Assembly: GCF_020026455.1 (NCBI RefSeq)
Contig: NZ_JAHHQJ010000006.1
Coordinates: 85,814 to 149,813, forward strand
Length of the DNA stretch: 64,000 bases
Direction: 5' to 3'
Origin: Alistipes sp.
GTDB taxonomy: Bacteria; Bacteroidota; Bacteroidia; Bacteroidales; Rikenellaceae
Shown: positions 26,562 through 36,427 of the stretch, one piece after another
Position numbering within the stretch: position 1 is the first letter of the stretch
How the letters are laid out: every line of letters begins with the position of its first letter
Notes under the pieces: generated by a model
What the model was told of the DNA's origin: nothing
The model's input: only the letters and a program-made list of their open reading frames with translations
Database searches by the model: none
Position numbers and translations under genes: made by a program

Positions 26562-26934
26562 CATTTTTTTCCGCAAAAATCGTGTTTCCGGCGGCGATTA
26601 TTTCACAATCGCCCCGCTTCGCCGCGCGGCAGACACGGCCCAATAAACAAAAAACGTGCGAGATACGCAACGGCGGCAAAGCCTATCGCCGCAACGGGCC
26701 GGCCCGAACCGCCTGCCCGCCGCAGGGCCCATCCATTGGAACAGAGCGAAGATGCCGCCGCAGAAACCGCAAAGCCCAACCGCAAGGCCCCCGTAGTCGC
26801 CGCGGGACCGCCGCAAAACCCGCCCACAGAGCCGCAGCCCGCGAAAAAGCGGCCGACAAGCCGACAGATCGGTCCGTAGCGCGCGAAAACGCCCGCGGCG
26901 TTTGGCGGGAACCGCGGATTTTATTATATTTGGT

Positions 26935-26942
26935 GTCGCAAC
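26935..26942 (+). promoter_or_regulatory. Promoter -7 box of the CPA2 antiporter gene
   Basis: TATATTTG with TTTG at 26911-26914 and a 20-base spacer is a good Bacteroidetes promoter, about 100 bases before the start. The remainder of the 517-base gap 26524-27040 is GC-rich and shows no gene. Confidence 0.75.
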
Positions 26943-27040
26943 GGCACCTTTATCCGTCGGAACGCCCCGCACAACCGCGTTGGATTCGGTTTTGCGCCTC
27001 CGGCCTTCATGTGCCCCAGCCACAAAAACAACACGCACCC

Positions 27041-29134
27041 ATGCTGCTTTTCGCACACATAAACCTGACGCTGCCGCTCGAGGACCCGATCCTGAAATTC
27101 CTGCTGATCCTGGTCATCATCCTCGCGGCTCCGCTTCTGCTGAACAAACTCAAAATCCCCTATCTGCTGGGGCTGATCATCGCAGGCGCCGTGATCGGCC
27201 CCCACGGGCTCAACCTCGTGCTGCGCGACAGCAGCATCATCCTCTCGGGTACGGCCGGACTGCTATACATCATGTTCCTCTCGGGGCTGGACATGGACAT
27301 GTCCGATTTCCGCCACAACAGTTGGCGCAGCCTCGTCTTCGGAGGCTACACCTTCTGCGTCCCGCTGATCTTCGGCATCCTGGCCGGCTATTACATCCTC
27401 GGATTCCCGATCTATTCGTCGATCCTGCTCGCAGGGCTGTTTGCCTCGCAGACGCTCATCGCCTACCCCATCGTCAGCAAACTGGGCATAGCCCGCGACA
27501 AGGCCGTCACGATCGCCGTCGGCGGCACGGTCATCACCGACACGCTGGCCCTGCTGCTGCTCACCGTGATCGTCGGCATGGCCACGGGCAACGTCGACGA
27601 CATGTTCTGGTGGCGGCTCGCAGGCTCCGTCTCGCTCTGCATCGCCATCATCGTCTTCCTCTTCCCGCTGCTGGCCCACTGGTTCTTCAAGCAGGTCAGC
27701 GACAACGTCTCGCAGTACATTTTCGTGTTGGCGATGGTCTTCCTCGGAGCCTACCTCGCCCATCTGGCCGGACTGGAACCGATCATCGGCGCATTCCTCT
27801 CGGGACTTGCACTCAACCGCCTGATTCCCCGCACCTCGCCGCTGATGAACCGCATCGAGTTCGTCGGCAACGCCATCTTCATCCCCTTCTTCCTGATCGG
27901 CGTAGGCATGCTGATCGACTACCGCGCCTTCTTCCGCGGCTGGGAGAGCCTCGAAGTGGCGGCCATCATGATCGTGCTGATCACGGTGGCCAAGTTCGTC
28001 GCCGCATGGCTCACGCAGAAGACCTTCCGCCTCTCGCCCGACCAGCGGACCGTCATCTTCGGCCTCAGCTCGGCCCACGTGGCCGCGACGCTGGCCGCCG
28101 TGATGGTCGGCTACAACATCATCCTGGGACACACGCCCAACGGCGAACCGATCCGTCTCCTGAGCGAGAGCGTGCTCAACGGCACGATCCTGATGATTCT
28201 GGCCACCTGCACCGTGTCGACCTTCGCCACGCAGCGCGGCGCCCACAACATCGCCATGCGCAGCTCGCAGGACTCCGAAGACAGGCAGTCGCGCCGGGAG
28301 GAACACATTCTGATCCCTGTGGCCGACGAACGCACGGCCGACGAACTGGTATGGCTGAGTTCGATGCTCAAGCGCGCCAAGGAACCCAACGGGCTCTATG
28401 CCCTGCACGCCATCGACAACCGGGTGGAGGACCCGAATGTCGAGAAACGCGCCCAGAAAATCCTCGACGCCGCAGCGACGGCCGCCGCCGCGGGCGACAT
28501 CTACCTGCAGGAACTGATGCGCTACGACGTCAACATCTCGAACGCCATCGTCAGCGTGGTCCGCGAACGCAACATCACCGACATCGTGATGGGCATGCAC
28601 CACGCCTCCCCGGCCGTGGCGGGACTGACCGGCATCCCCGGGGCTCCCTGGCCCGGCATCGGCAAGATGGCCGCCGACGTCCTGGCGCAGAGCAACGTCA
28701 CGACCTTCATCTACCACCCCGTGCAGCCGCTGAACACCATCAAGCGCCACCTGATCGTCGTCCCCGAAAAGGCCGAGCAGGAGGCGGGATTCCAGATGTG
28801 GCAGCTCCGCATCCGTCGTCTGGCCGAAAACTCGGGGGCCCGAATCGTCGTATTCGCCCCGGAGGCGACGCTGCAATACCTTCGTCCCAAGGGCCGCAAC
28901 CACCCGGCGAACATCGACTTCGTGCCCTTCGCACAGTGGGACGACCTGCCGTCGCTCGAACACGACATCCGCGCCGACGACTGCCTCTGGTTCGTCATGA
29001 GCCGCCGCGACCGCGTCTCCTACAACCCCGTGATGAGCCGCATCCCGGCCTACCTCGAACAATTCTTCTCCGGATACAGCTCCGTACTGCTCTACCCCGT
29101 GCAGGCGGGCGACACCGAAAGCCGCTATATCTGA
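27041..29134 (+). CDS. CPA2 cation:proton antiporter with C-terminal universal-stress-like domains
   Basis: 697 residues. Residues about 15-400 form a Na+/H+ exchanger (CPA2/KefB-like) domain with some 12 membrane helices, including KIPYLLGLIIAGAVIGPHGLNL and GLEPIIGAFLSGLALNRLIP. Residues about 430-690 are cytoplasmic and resemble tandem UspA folds (HILIPVADERTADEL, then RHLIVVPEKAEQEAGF) rather than the Rossmann-type TrkA-N domain. Likely role is monovalent cation and pH homeostasis at the inner membrane with nucleotide or stress sensing; ion specificity is unknown. The ATG at 27041 was chosen because homology starts there. Confidence 0.93.
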   Translation: MLLFAHINLTLPLEDPILKFLLILVIILAAPLLLNKLKIPYLLGLIIAGAVIGPHGLNLVLRDSSIILSGTAGLLYIMFLSGLDMDMSDFRHNSWRSLVFGGYTFCVPLIFGILAGYYILGFPIYSSILLAGLFASQTLIAYPIVSKLGIARDKAVTIAVGGTVITDTLALLLLTVIVGMATGNVDDMFWWRLAGSVSLCIAIIVFLFPLLAHWFFKQVSDNVSQYIFVLAMVFLGAYLAHLAGLEPIIGAFLSGLALNRLIPRTSPLMNRIEFVGNAIFIPFFLIGVGMLIDYRAFFRGWESLEVAAIMIVLITVAKFVAAWLTQKTFRLSPDQRTVIFGLSSAHVAATLAAVMVGYNIILGHTPNGEPIRLLSESVLNGTILMILATCTVSTFATQRGAHNIAMRSSQDSEDRQSRREEHILIPVADERTADELVWLSSMLKRAKEPNGLYALHAIDNRVEDPNVEKRAQKILDAAATAAAAGDIYLQELMRYDVNISNAIVSVVRERNITDIVMGMHHASPAVAGLTGIPGAPWPGIGKMAADVLAQSNVTTFIYHPVQPLNTIKRHLIVVPEKAEQEAGFQMWQLRIRRLAENSGARIVVFAPEATLQYLRPKGRNHPANIDFVPFAQWDDLPSLEHDIRADDCLWFVMSRRDRVSYNPVMSRIPAYLEQFFSGYSSVLLYPVQAGDTESRYI

Positions 29135-29186
29135 CGCCCCGAAGTGTAAAATACGCGAAAAAATTTTCCCGCTCGCGGATTTGCGC

Positions 29187-29194
29187 TATCTTTG
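29187..29194 (+). promoter_or_regulatory. Promoter -7 box of der
   Basis: TATCTTTG in an AT-rich stretch 169 bases upstream of the der ATG; the long leader (about 29,200-29,362) shows no gene. Confidence 0.7.
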
Positions 29195-29362
29195 CAAATA
29201 AATCCCGGCACCATTCCGGGCACAAAGCGCCACGGACCCTCCTCCGGGAGAGGTCCGGGAAGGAACCGGCCCCGTGAACGTGGCCAAAGACCGCGACATC
29301 GGTCGCCCGCATCCCGGAACAGAAGCAGACAACAAAACAAGAAAGAGATAAAACAAAATATT

Positions 29363-30667
29363 ATGAGCCTTGTAGCAATAGTGGGCCGTCCGAACGTCGG
29401 CAAAAGCACCCTCTTCAACCGCCTCGTGGGCGAACGGAAGGCTATCGTCGACGCGACGGCCGGAACCACCCGCGACCGCCATTACGGCAAGACCGACTGG
29501 AACGGCAAGGAGTTTTCCATCATCGACACGGGCGGGTACACCGTCAATTCGGAGGATATTTTCGAGGACGACATACGCCGTCAGGTCATGCTGGCCATCG
29601 ACGAGGCCGACGTGATACTCTTCCTCGTGGAGGTGCGCACCGGCATCACCGACCTCGACATGCTGATGGCCGACATCCTGCGCCGCACCTCGAAGAAGGT
29701 GATCCTCGTCTGCAACAAGGTCGACAACAACGACCAGATCTACTCCTCGCACGAGTTCTACTCCCTGGGCCTGGGCGATCCCTACTGCATCTCGTCGATG
29801 TCGGGAAGCGGCACGGGCGACCTGATGGACGCCATTCTGGAGGCTCTGCCCGAAGAAACGACATCCGAGGAGGACGAGGACCTGCCCCACATCACCATCG
29901 TGGGGCGCCCCAACGTCGGCAAGTCGTCGCTCACGAACGCCCTGCTGGGCGAGGAGCGCAACATCGTGACCTCCATAGCCGGGACCACCCGCGACTCGAT
30001 CCATACCCGCTACAACAAGTTCGGCATGGATTTCTACCTCGTCGACACGGCCGGCATGCGCAAGAAGGGCAAGACGATGGAGGATCTCGAATTCTACTCG
30101 GTGATGCGCTCGATACGCGCCATCGAAAACTCGGACGTCTGCATCCTGATGATCGACGCCCAGCAGGGGCTCGAATCGCAGGACCTGAACATCCACAACC
30201 TGATCGTCCGCAACCGCAAGGGATGTGTGATCGTGGTCAACAAATGGGACCTGATCGAGAAGGACAGCAATACGATGAAGGAGTGGATCGAGTTCCTCCG
30301 GAAGAAACTCGCCCCGTTCAACGACATTCCGATCATCTTCACCTCGGTGCTCAACAAGCAGCGCATCCTCGACGTCCTGCAGACCGCCATCCGCGTCCAC
30401 CAGTCGCGCAAGCGCCGCATCCCGACCTCGGAGCTCAACGAGTACATGCTGCCGCTGATCGAGAACTACCCGCCCCCCGCAACCAAGGGCAAGTACATCA
30501 AAATCAAGTATGCGACCCAGCTCCCGACACCGACGCCGCAGTTCGCCTTCTTCGTCAACCTGCCGCAGTACATCAAGGAGCCCTACCGCCGCTTCCTCGA
30601 AAACAACATGCGCGACCACTGGGATTTTTCGGGAGTCCCGATGCAGATTTACTTCCGACAGAAGTAG
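29363..30667 (+). CDS. der: Ribosome biogenesis GTPase Der (EngA)
   Basis: 434 residues with two tandem GTPase domains, unique to Der: GRPNVGKSTLFNRL near residue 8 with DTGG, and GRPNVGKSSLTNALL near residue 183 with DTAGM and NKWD near residue 293. The C-terminal KH-like domain (residues about 350-434) ends QIYFRQK. It acts in 50S subunit maturation. The start ATG at 29363 gives MSLVAIVGRPNV; an upstream open frame from 29192 lies in the leader. The last bases of this gene are repeated downstream. Confidence 0.97.
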   Translation: MSLVAIVGRPNVGKSTLFNRLVGERKAIVDATAGTTRDRHYGKTDWNGKEFSIIDTGGYTVNSEDIFEDDIRRQVMLAIDEADVILFLVEVRTGITDLDMLMADILRRTSKKVILVCNKVDNNDQIYSSHEFYSLGLGDPYCISSMSGSGTGDLMDAILEALPEETTSEEDEDLPHITIVGRPNVGKSSLTNALLGEERNIVTSIAGTTRDSIHTRYNKFGMDFYLVDTAGMRKKGKTMEDLEFYSVMRSIRAIENSDVCILMIDAQQGLESQDLNIHNLIVRNRKGCVIVVNKWDLIEKDSNTMKEWIEFLRKKLAPFNDIPIIFTSVLNKQRILDVLQTAIRVHQSRKRRIPTSELNEYMLPLIENYPPPATKGKYIKIKYATQLPTPTPQFAFFVNLPQYIKEPYRRFLENNMRDHWDFSGVPMQIYFRQK

Positions 30668-30900
30668 CATATTCAGACAGATACGGATTGCTCCGGACAG
30701 CCGGAAAATCCCGAAAAATCCGGAGCTGACAACCTCCCCAAACCCCTCCTTGACAGGAGGGGCTTTTGATTACGGGAGTCCCGATGCAGATTTACTTACG
30801 ACAGAAGGAGCTTGTTCGGACGGAATAAACAGCTCCGGCCGGCCGGATAACCCCAAAAAATCCGGAGCTGACAACCTCCCCAAGCCCCTCCCGTCGTTCG
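30630..30900. repeat. Diverged tandem duplication of the der 3' end, unit about 143 bp
   Basis: The stretch CGGGAGTCCCGATGCAGATT at 30630 recurs at 30773, and AAATCCGGAGCTGACAACCT at 30717 recurs near 30859. Copy two keeps the last codons of der without a working gene. The copies differ by scattered substitutions and a few indels. Confidence 0.85.
30743..30767 (+). terminator. Terminator of der
   Basis: CCCCTCC, six-base loop, GGAGGGG, then CTTTT. In the second repeat copy the right arm is missing. The rest of 30668-31588 (about 920 bases) contains no gene I can support, only weak ORFs and the repeat. Confidence 0.65.
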
Positions 30901-31517
30901 GAATTAAAAACAAGGCAACGCTTCGATTTATCGGGTCGTTACCTTAGTTATAGAGGATAACGGGCAACGAGAAGGGACCGGTTTATTCTCAGTCAATTGC
31001 ACGCAAATAGCGCATTTCAGATAACCTTCATTGCACCCTGATCTGCTGCCGTCTTCATCACAAAGTTCCGTAATCCCCAATCCGTGAATTATTTGGAACG
31101 GCACCACGCCGACGTAAAAAGGTTGTAAACTGGTGTTTGGTGGCCGTGCAACAAACCCGGGTGAACATCCGTCGACCCTGCATTTCGTCTGTCCGGGAGC
31201 TGATTTCCACAAGGATGGTCATCATGCGTTTTTATTGTCGCTATCCTAATTTCCGCAAGTAAACTCAATGGCAGGCAGAATCGTATCAGCACCTCATGTC
31301 TTGAGTTTGGGATGAGAGGCAAGGTAGCGGCCCAAAGGTATGGTCGGTTCGGATTTTATCTATTCTTTAGCCTTGTTTGACAAATATTTATGAACTTTAT
31401 ATGCAAGACAAAGTCAAGTAAACCTTCAGACATGGTAGGGCGCCGCGCAAAATATGATCCCGCGACGCTTTAACCTATTTTATTGCAAAAAAATAGTGCA
31501 GAATTGAGAGAATTTTA

Positions 31518-31525
31518 TATATTTG
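31518..31525 (+). promoter_or_regulatory. Promoter -7 box of the envelope gene cluster
   Basis: TATATTTG within an AT-rich tract 64 bases before the first gene of the ten-gene cluster. A matching -33 box is not clear. Confidence 0.6.
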
Positions 31526-31588
31526 TGTCAACCCATAAAAAAGAAACCATCAAAAAGACGTCTAAAAAACATCTAAACCCTTAAAATT

Positions 31589-33043
31589 ATGTTAAAGAAA
31601 CTACAACCCCTGCGCAATTGCGCACTGGCCGTATCGGCCACACTGATGACCATGAATCTTGTTCAAGCCCAAAATTTGGATAAGAAGGTCGTTACGGACA
31701 AGTACATGAGAAATTCGGTCTGCATGCTGATGATGGAAGACGCATCGGTTCCCCAGAAAGAGATTCTGCGCGATGCTTTCCTCAATGCCGAGTTGAACAA
31801 CAAGTACAACAACCACAACCTCAAGGTGCGCATCATGGACCCCGACCAGCTCCAGCTCACCGCACAGGACGAGGCTGCCTTCAACCTGGCCTGCACCACT
31901 ACCGACCAGTACAACGAACTTGCCAAGAGCGGCGGACCCGCTCCCAAGCAGAATTTCTACAACGAGAACATGACTCAGATCCTGCGCCTGATCATGGCAG
32001 AGATGAGCCAGACCGTCGATACCGTCATTCAGCTCAACGCCGCACGTATGGCCAACAAGTTCATCATTGAACAGGGTATTGCCAAGCAGTGCGTCGACAA
32101 ATGGTTCTTCGACGAGCAGGGTCAGTACAGCGAGGCGCTGATTGAGGAGCGCGGATTGCTGGAGGCTTCGGCCGCAGAGATCGACATCGCCAACGCTTCG
32201 CTGGCACAGCATCAGAAGCTCTTGCGCGAAAAGTGCGACATCAACGAGTTGTTGGGCAACACCTTCGTTGTCGTTACCCGTTTCAGCTACAAACCCAAGG
32301 ACGGAGTCATCGACGACCGTCTGCTGCCCCTCGAGGCCGCGGCCCAGTTGGATTCGTCGGGTCAGAGCGCCATGGGCCTCAAAATCGCCAAGATGGGTAT
32401 CAAGGCGTCGGTCGGTGCCGGTTACTATGTGACTGTCGATTCCTACCTGTTCCGTCTGCGTTGGAACGAGGAGCTGACCAACGAGTTCTACAGCCTGTGG
32501 AACGAGAACGGCGAGTTCGACCGCGAGAAATATGAAGCCAGCAATCTGGCATCGCTCCAGTTCATCGGCAACGAGCGCGCATGGGTACGCACCAAGGCAG
32601 GAATCTTCACCGACAAGAGCGAGGAGGAGCTGATTCGTCTGGCAGCCGTCGATGCAGTCGATGAGGTATTGGCAAAATTCGAGCGCAAATACGACCAGTT
32701 CAAGACCAAGACCCCGCTCTACATCCGCGAGATTGAGGACAAGAAGGGCAAGATGCAGCGCGTCTACGGGGCACGCATCGGTACGCGTGACGGCCTGACC
32801 GGCGGCGAGGTATTCGAGGTCTTGGAGAAGAGCATAGACACCCTCGAGAACGGCACCGCCCGCATCAACTACAAGAAGAAGGGCGAGCTGGTCGTGGACA
32901 AGAAACACGTTTGGGACAACACCTTCAGTACCTTGAAGGGCGGTAATGTCTCCACATCGGAAAACGACATGACGATTCTCACCGGCAAGGACAAGAATGC
33001 GTACTATGAGGGTCAGCTGCTCCGCATGAAAACAAAAAAATAA
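31589..33043 (+). CDS. Secreted protein of unknown function, first gene of envelope cluster
   Basis: 484 residues with a signal peptide (residues about 1-28, ending NLVQAQ). The mature chain is mixed alpha/beta, with a helical stretch near residues 140-215 (VIQLNAARMANKF, ASLAQHQKLLREK) and a conserved-looking FVVVTRFSYKPKDG core. I recognise no named family. It is first in a same-strand run of ten genes, six bases ahead of the DUF6175 gene. TTG and other lower-GC codons are somewhat commoner than in neighbouring housekeeping genes. Confidence 0.88.
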   Translation: MLKKLQPLRNCALAVSATLMTMNLVQAQNLDKKVVTDKYMRNSVCMLMMEDASVPQKEILRDAFLNAELNNKYNNHNLKVRIMDPDQLQLTAQDEAAFNLACTTTDQYNELAKSGGPAPKQNFYNENMTQILRLIMAEMSQTVDTVIQLNAARMANKFIIEQGIAKQCVDKWFFDEQGQYSEALIEERGLLEASAAEIDIANASLAQHQKLLREKCDINELLGNTFVVVTRFSYKPKDGVIDDRLLPLEAAAQLDSSGQSAMGLKIAKMGIKASVGAGYYVTVDSYLFRLRWNEELTNEFYSLWNENGEFDREKYEASNLASLQFIGNERAWVRTKAGIFTDKSEEELIRLAAVDAVDEVLAKFERKYDQFKTKTPLYIREIEDKKGKMQRVYGARIGTRDGLTGGEVFEVLEKSIDTLENGTARINYKKKGELVVDKKHVWDNTFSTLKGGNVSTSENDMTILTGKDKNAYYEGQLLRMKTKK

Positions 33044-33049
33044 TAAAGC

Positions 33050-34459
33050 ATGAAAAAACTTTTTTTGATTCTTGCTCTGATGGTGCTTCCCGTGGCATTC
33101 GCTGCGGCACAGCAGCGCAAAATTGAAAAAGCCAACGAACAGACAGCAGCTTGGCGTTACGACATTCAGAACGAGGCCGTAGGCTCGGAAAACACGGCAT
33201 TGGTGTTGGTATGGAGCTACTCCAAAAAAGTAGACATCGCCCAAAGACAAGCCACCAAGAATGCCATTCACGGCCTGATTTTCCGCGGTGCGGCCGCCAA
33301 CAGCGACCCCACAAAACGCACCAAGGCTCTGGCTCCGCTGGTGGCTTCGCCCATGGTCGAGCAGCAGTATGCCGCCTTCTTCGAGAAGTTCTTTGCCGAC
33401 AACGGTGAATATGCCCGTTACGCTGCGGTAACCAGCGCAGGCAAGGCCGGCACGGTCATGAAGGTGGGCAAGGAGTACAAGGTGGGGGTGTATGTCACCG
33501 TCCAGTACTCCGACCTGAGAAAGCGGCTCGAGGACGAGGGTATCATCAAACGCCTGACCGAGGTTGCCGTGGGCAAGAAACCCTCCATCATGGTTGTACC
33601 GAGCGATGTGTGGTGCATCCAGCAGGGTTACTACACCGAGGTGGACAACCAGGGACAGACGGAGCGCGTGCCCGACTATGCACGTGCACTCCAGAGCGAC
33701 CCCAACCTGCTGCTGGTCATCAGCAAAATCGGTGAATTGATGGCCGAGCGCGGCTATCCGCTCAGCGACCTCGAAGCTGCACTCAAGAGTATCAGGGAGG
33801 AGGAAACCGACATGATGGTCCTCACGTCGAAAGACACGGGATCGGAGTTGGCAGAGACCCCCATGGAGCAGCTCAACCGTGTGGCCAAGGCCGACATCTG
33901 GATGCAGATGACCTGGTCGGAAAACCACATGGGGCCGCGGGTGTCGGTGAGCTTCAACCTCCAGGGCAAGGACGCCTACACCGGAAAGCAGATTGCCGCA
34001 AGCTCGGGGACCTGTCCCGCAATATTTGCTTCGATGCTCGACCTGCCGGTCTATCTGGCCGAGAATGTGGGTGCCAACATCGAGCCGTTCAACAACCAGC
34101 TCATGGCCTTCTTCGACGACATGTCGCAGAACGGTCGCGAGGTGCGTCTGACCTGCCGCTGCTGGGACGATGCCGGTTACGACTTCGAGAGTGATTTCGA
34201 CGGCGAGGAGCTGGGCTTCCTCATCGAGGATGTGGTAGCCGAAACCACCGCCAACAACAAGTACACGCTCGATGCATCGCAGAACAAGCTCAACTTCACC
34301 CAGGTACGCATTCCGTTGGTGGATGAGCGCGGACGCGATCTGGACGCACGCCGTTGGGCCAATAAAATCAAAAGAATGCTCAAGGAGAAATATAATTTGG
34401 AATCCAAACTCATCTCCAAAGGGTTGGGGCACGCCATCCTGATCCTCGGAGGTAAGTAA
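33050..34459 (+). CDS. DUF6175 family secreted protein
   Basis: 469 residues; signal peptide MKKLFLILALMVLPVAFAAAQ. The central part KKPSIMVVPSDVWCIQQGYYTEV, followed by DYARALQSDPNLLLVISKIG, matches my memory of the Bacteroidetes DUF6175 family, whose function is unknown. A later helical segment and an MQMTWSEN stretch fit as well. It follows the first cluster gene by six bases and is followed by a terminator-like hairpin at 34475-34519. Probably periplasmic or outer-membrane-attached. Confidence 0.88.
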   Translation: MKKLFLILALMVLPVAFAAAQQRKIEKANEQTAAWRYDIQNEAVGSENTALVLVWSYSKKVDIAQRQATKNAIHGLIFRGAAANSDPTKRTKALAPLVASPMVEQQYAAFFEKFFADNGEYARYAAVTSAGKAGTVMKVGKEYKVGVYVTVQYSDLRKRLEDEGIIKRLTEVAVGKKPSIMVVPSDVWCIQQGYYTEVDNQGQTERVPDYARALQSDPNLLLVISKIGELMAERGYPLSDLEAALKSIREEETDMMVLTSKDTGSELAETPMEQLNRVAKADIWMQMTWSENHMGPRVSVSFNLQGKDAYTGKQIAASSGTCPAIFASMLDLPVYLAENVGANIEPFNNQLMAFFDDMSQNGREVRLTCRCWDDAGYDFESDFDGEELGFLIEDVVAETTANNKYTLDASQNKLNFTQVRIPLVDERGRDLDARRWANKIKRMLKEKYNLESKLISKGLGHAILILGGK

Positions 34460-34473
34460 AACTCACTGAAAAA

Positions 34474-34519
34474 CCGGAGTGCGGAGGCCAATCAGATTGG
34501 CCTCTGCACCGATTTTTCA
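34474..34519 (+). terminator. Hairpin with U-tract inside the envelope cluster
   Basis: CGGAGTGCGGAGGCCAATC and GATTGGCCTCTGCACCG form a long stem with two mismatches, followed by ATTTTTC. Located between DUF6175 and the next gene, it could act as a partial terminator. Confidence 0.7.
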
Positions 34520-34536
34520 AAAATATTCTTAAAATC

Positions 34537-35514
34537 ATGCTGAAGAAACTTTTCGGAGCCCTCGTGCTTCTCACAACGGTCCTTACGGCAACGGCCCAAG
34601 CACCCGAAAGTAAGATTTGCATCACCCCCTACCTGTGTGAGGAAGTAGCCCTGCCGCAGGGCGCACTCAACTCGATGAACAACAAACTGCTACAAATGGC
34701 CACGCAGAACAATTTCGGCTCAAGGTCGAATGATTTCGTGCTGACGGTCAACACCACGGTTGCCGACAAACAGATCACGGCCTCGGTACCTGCACAATAC
34801 ATCGTCGATTTGGAATTGACGTTCTATGTGGTAGGCATTGCCGAGCAGGTCATCGTCAATCAGACCGCGGTCAGTGTACGCGGCATAGGACGCACCAACG
34901 ACCGCGCCTACATCAGTGCCATCAACCACATCAATCCCCGCACGCCTGCCCTGCGCCGTTTCATGACCGAGGCACGCGAGAAGATTGTCGATTACTACGC
35001 GACGCGTGTTCCCGTTCTCTGCTCCAAGGCGCAATCGCTGGCCGACCGCGGCGAGTATGAGGAGGCTTTGGGCGTTTTGGGCACCATTCCCGAATCGGTG
35101 GAGGAGTATCCGATGATTGCGGAGAAGATGACGGCCACCTACGTCCAGATGCTCGACAAGTACGCCACCGTATCGCTTCAGACGGCCAAGAGCAAGATGG
35201 TCTTGAAGGACTACGAGGGAGCTCTGGAGGAGTTGGGTTATGTAGACCCGATGAGCAGCCGCTTCGACGAGGCCTGCAAGATGGTCGACACCATCAAGGC
35301 GACCCTCGATGCCAGGGAGCAGGCCGAGATGGCAGCCCGTCTCGAGCAGATGGAAATGCAGCGCGAGATGGCGCAGAAGATGCACGACGACGAGATGATG
35401 ATGCGCAAGAAGCAGCTCGAAGCCTCGCAAAAAAGCGCATCGGAGAGGGCTTCGGCACAGATGGACTCTACGACCAACTCGCTGCAGAGTTGGCTTTTCG
35501 GCAAATTGCAATAA
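34537..35514 (+). CDS. Secreted protein with C-terminal coiled coil
   Basis: 325 residues; signal peptide MLKKLFGALVLLTTVLTATAQ. Residues about 20-150 are mostly beta and include AQYIVDLELTFYVVGIAEQV. Residues 150-245 look TPR-like (SLADRGEYEEALGVLGTIP and VLKDYEGALEELGYVDP are two repeat helices), and residues 250-310 form a Met/Glu/Gln-rich coiled coil. No named family recognised. TPR and coiled-coil parts suggest a role in assembling a complex with neighbouring products. Confidence 0.87.
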   Translation: MLKKLFGALVLLTTVLTATAQAPESKICITPYLCEEVALPQGALNSMNNKLLQMATQNNFGSRSNDFVLTVNTTVADKQITASVPAQYIVDLELTFYVVGIAEQVIVNQTAVSVRGIGRTNDRAYISAINHINPRTPALRRFMTEAREKIVDYYATRVPVLCSKAQSLADRGEYEEALGVLGTIPESVEEYPMIAEKMTATYVQMLDKYATVSLQTAKSKMVLKDYEGALEELGYVDPMSSRFDEACKMVDTIKATLDAREQAEMAARLEQMEMQREMAQKMHDDEMMMRKKQLEASQKSASERASAQMDSTTNSLQSWLFGKLQ

Positions 35515-35526
35515 AATCCACAAGCC

Positions 35527-36423
35527 ATGAAATGCCCCAAATGTAAAGAAGAACTTCCGCTGTTGTCGCGTGTCTGCCCCGTGTGCGGATACGTGCTGGA
35601 AGATGAAAACCATAACGCTTCGGACTCCATCAACCGTCTCGAACACCTGCTCCACGAGATGAAGGGGCTTCCGCGCCCCTCGTTCCTCAAGAGCATGAAC
35701 CGGCTCTCGATTTTCGTGCTGCCGATCCTCACGTTGCTGCTCGTCATCATGGCGGTCGTCAGCCAGGCGGGACTCTTGTGGATATTGAGTATCATCTTCG
35801 CGGTGTGGACCCTTGTGGTCATCATTCTGAGGTTGGCGGGACGGTTGGGCAACACCTACTCCGACCGCCAATTTGCGAAGATGAAGAACGACTTTGAACT
35901 GCTGGCCCGCAGCGCCAACCGCGACTTCGGCAAGAACCGCGAGGTGGCGCGTCTGCTGGAGGAGATTACGGCACAAATCGCGGACATCGAGACCTCGCGC
36001 CGCAACATCTCGCGCCGCCACTCGCTCTACTGGATTATCATCGCAGCCTGTGTTCTCGCCGCTTCGTCGACTGTTCTGCACTCCATTCGCAACGCGGCCC
36101 GGGAATACGATGCGGAAACGGCCATTCAGGGCTGGCAAGACGCCGTCGAGAAGTTCCGCACATCGGGACTCGACGACGATTACGATGCGGCGCCGCGCAC
36201 CATGCTCCTCAAAAAGATTCTCGAAGCCGGGGAAGCCGTTGCTGCGGAGGATTTCTTCAGGGAGTTCTGCATGAAGCGCATCGGCGACTACGACTGCGCC
36301 CGCCAAATTGTAGAATACTACCGGCAAAACAACAAGGTGCAGGAGGCACGCCGCTTTGTGGAGAGTTGCCAGCTGCGCTACAAATCAGAATACAAGAAAC
36401 TCAAAAAACTACTAACAGATTGA
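35527..36423 (+). CDS. Zinc-ribbon membrane protein
   Basis: 298 residues. An N-terminal zinc ribbon (CPKC at residues 3-6 and CPVCG near residue 18) precedes two adjacent hydrophobic helices (residues about 58-100). A soluble, coiled section follows (FELLARSANRDFGKNREVARLLEEI), then a third membrane helix near residue 165 and a helical C-terminal domain. The zinc ribbon and lack of a signal peptide suggest an inner-membrane protein with a cytoplasmic N-terminus. It is four bases ahead of the SPFH gene, with which it probably works. Confidence 0.87.
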   Translation: MKCPKCKEELPLLSRVCPVCGYVLEDENHNASDSINRLEHLLHEMKGLPRPSFLKSMNRLSIFVLPILTLLLVIMAVVSQAGLLWILSIIFAVWTLVVIILRLAGRLGNTYSDRQFAKMKNDFELLARSANRDFGKNREVARLLEEITAQIADIETSRRNISRRHSLYWIIIAACVLAASSTVLHSIRNAAREYDAETAIQGWQDAVEKFRTSGLDDDYDAAPRTMLLKKILEAGEAVAAEDFFREFCMKRIGDYDCARQIVEYYRQNNKVQEARRFVESCQLRYKSEYKKLKKLLTD

Positions 36424-36427
36424 TTAT

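Noticed and set aside
27263..29062. 599-codon frame antisense to the antiporter
   Set aside because: His/Asp/Val-rich composition typical of the reverse of a GC-rich gene; no recognised motif.
30928..31322. Two small minus-strand frames in the gap after der
   Set aside because: They overlap in different frames, resemble no family and have no promoter; I could not show decay of a known gene either.
31601..34432. 943-codon open frame antisense to the first two cluster genes
   Set aside because: Codon pattern mirrors the sense genes, and the sense frames have signal peptides and DUF6175 features.
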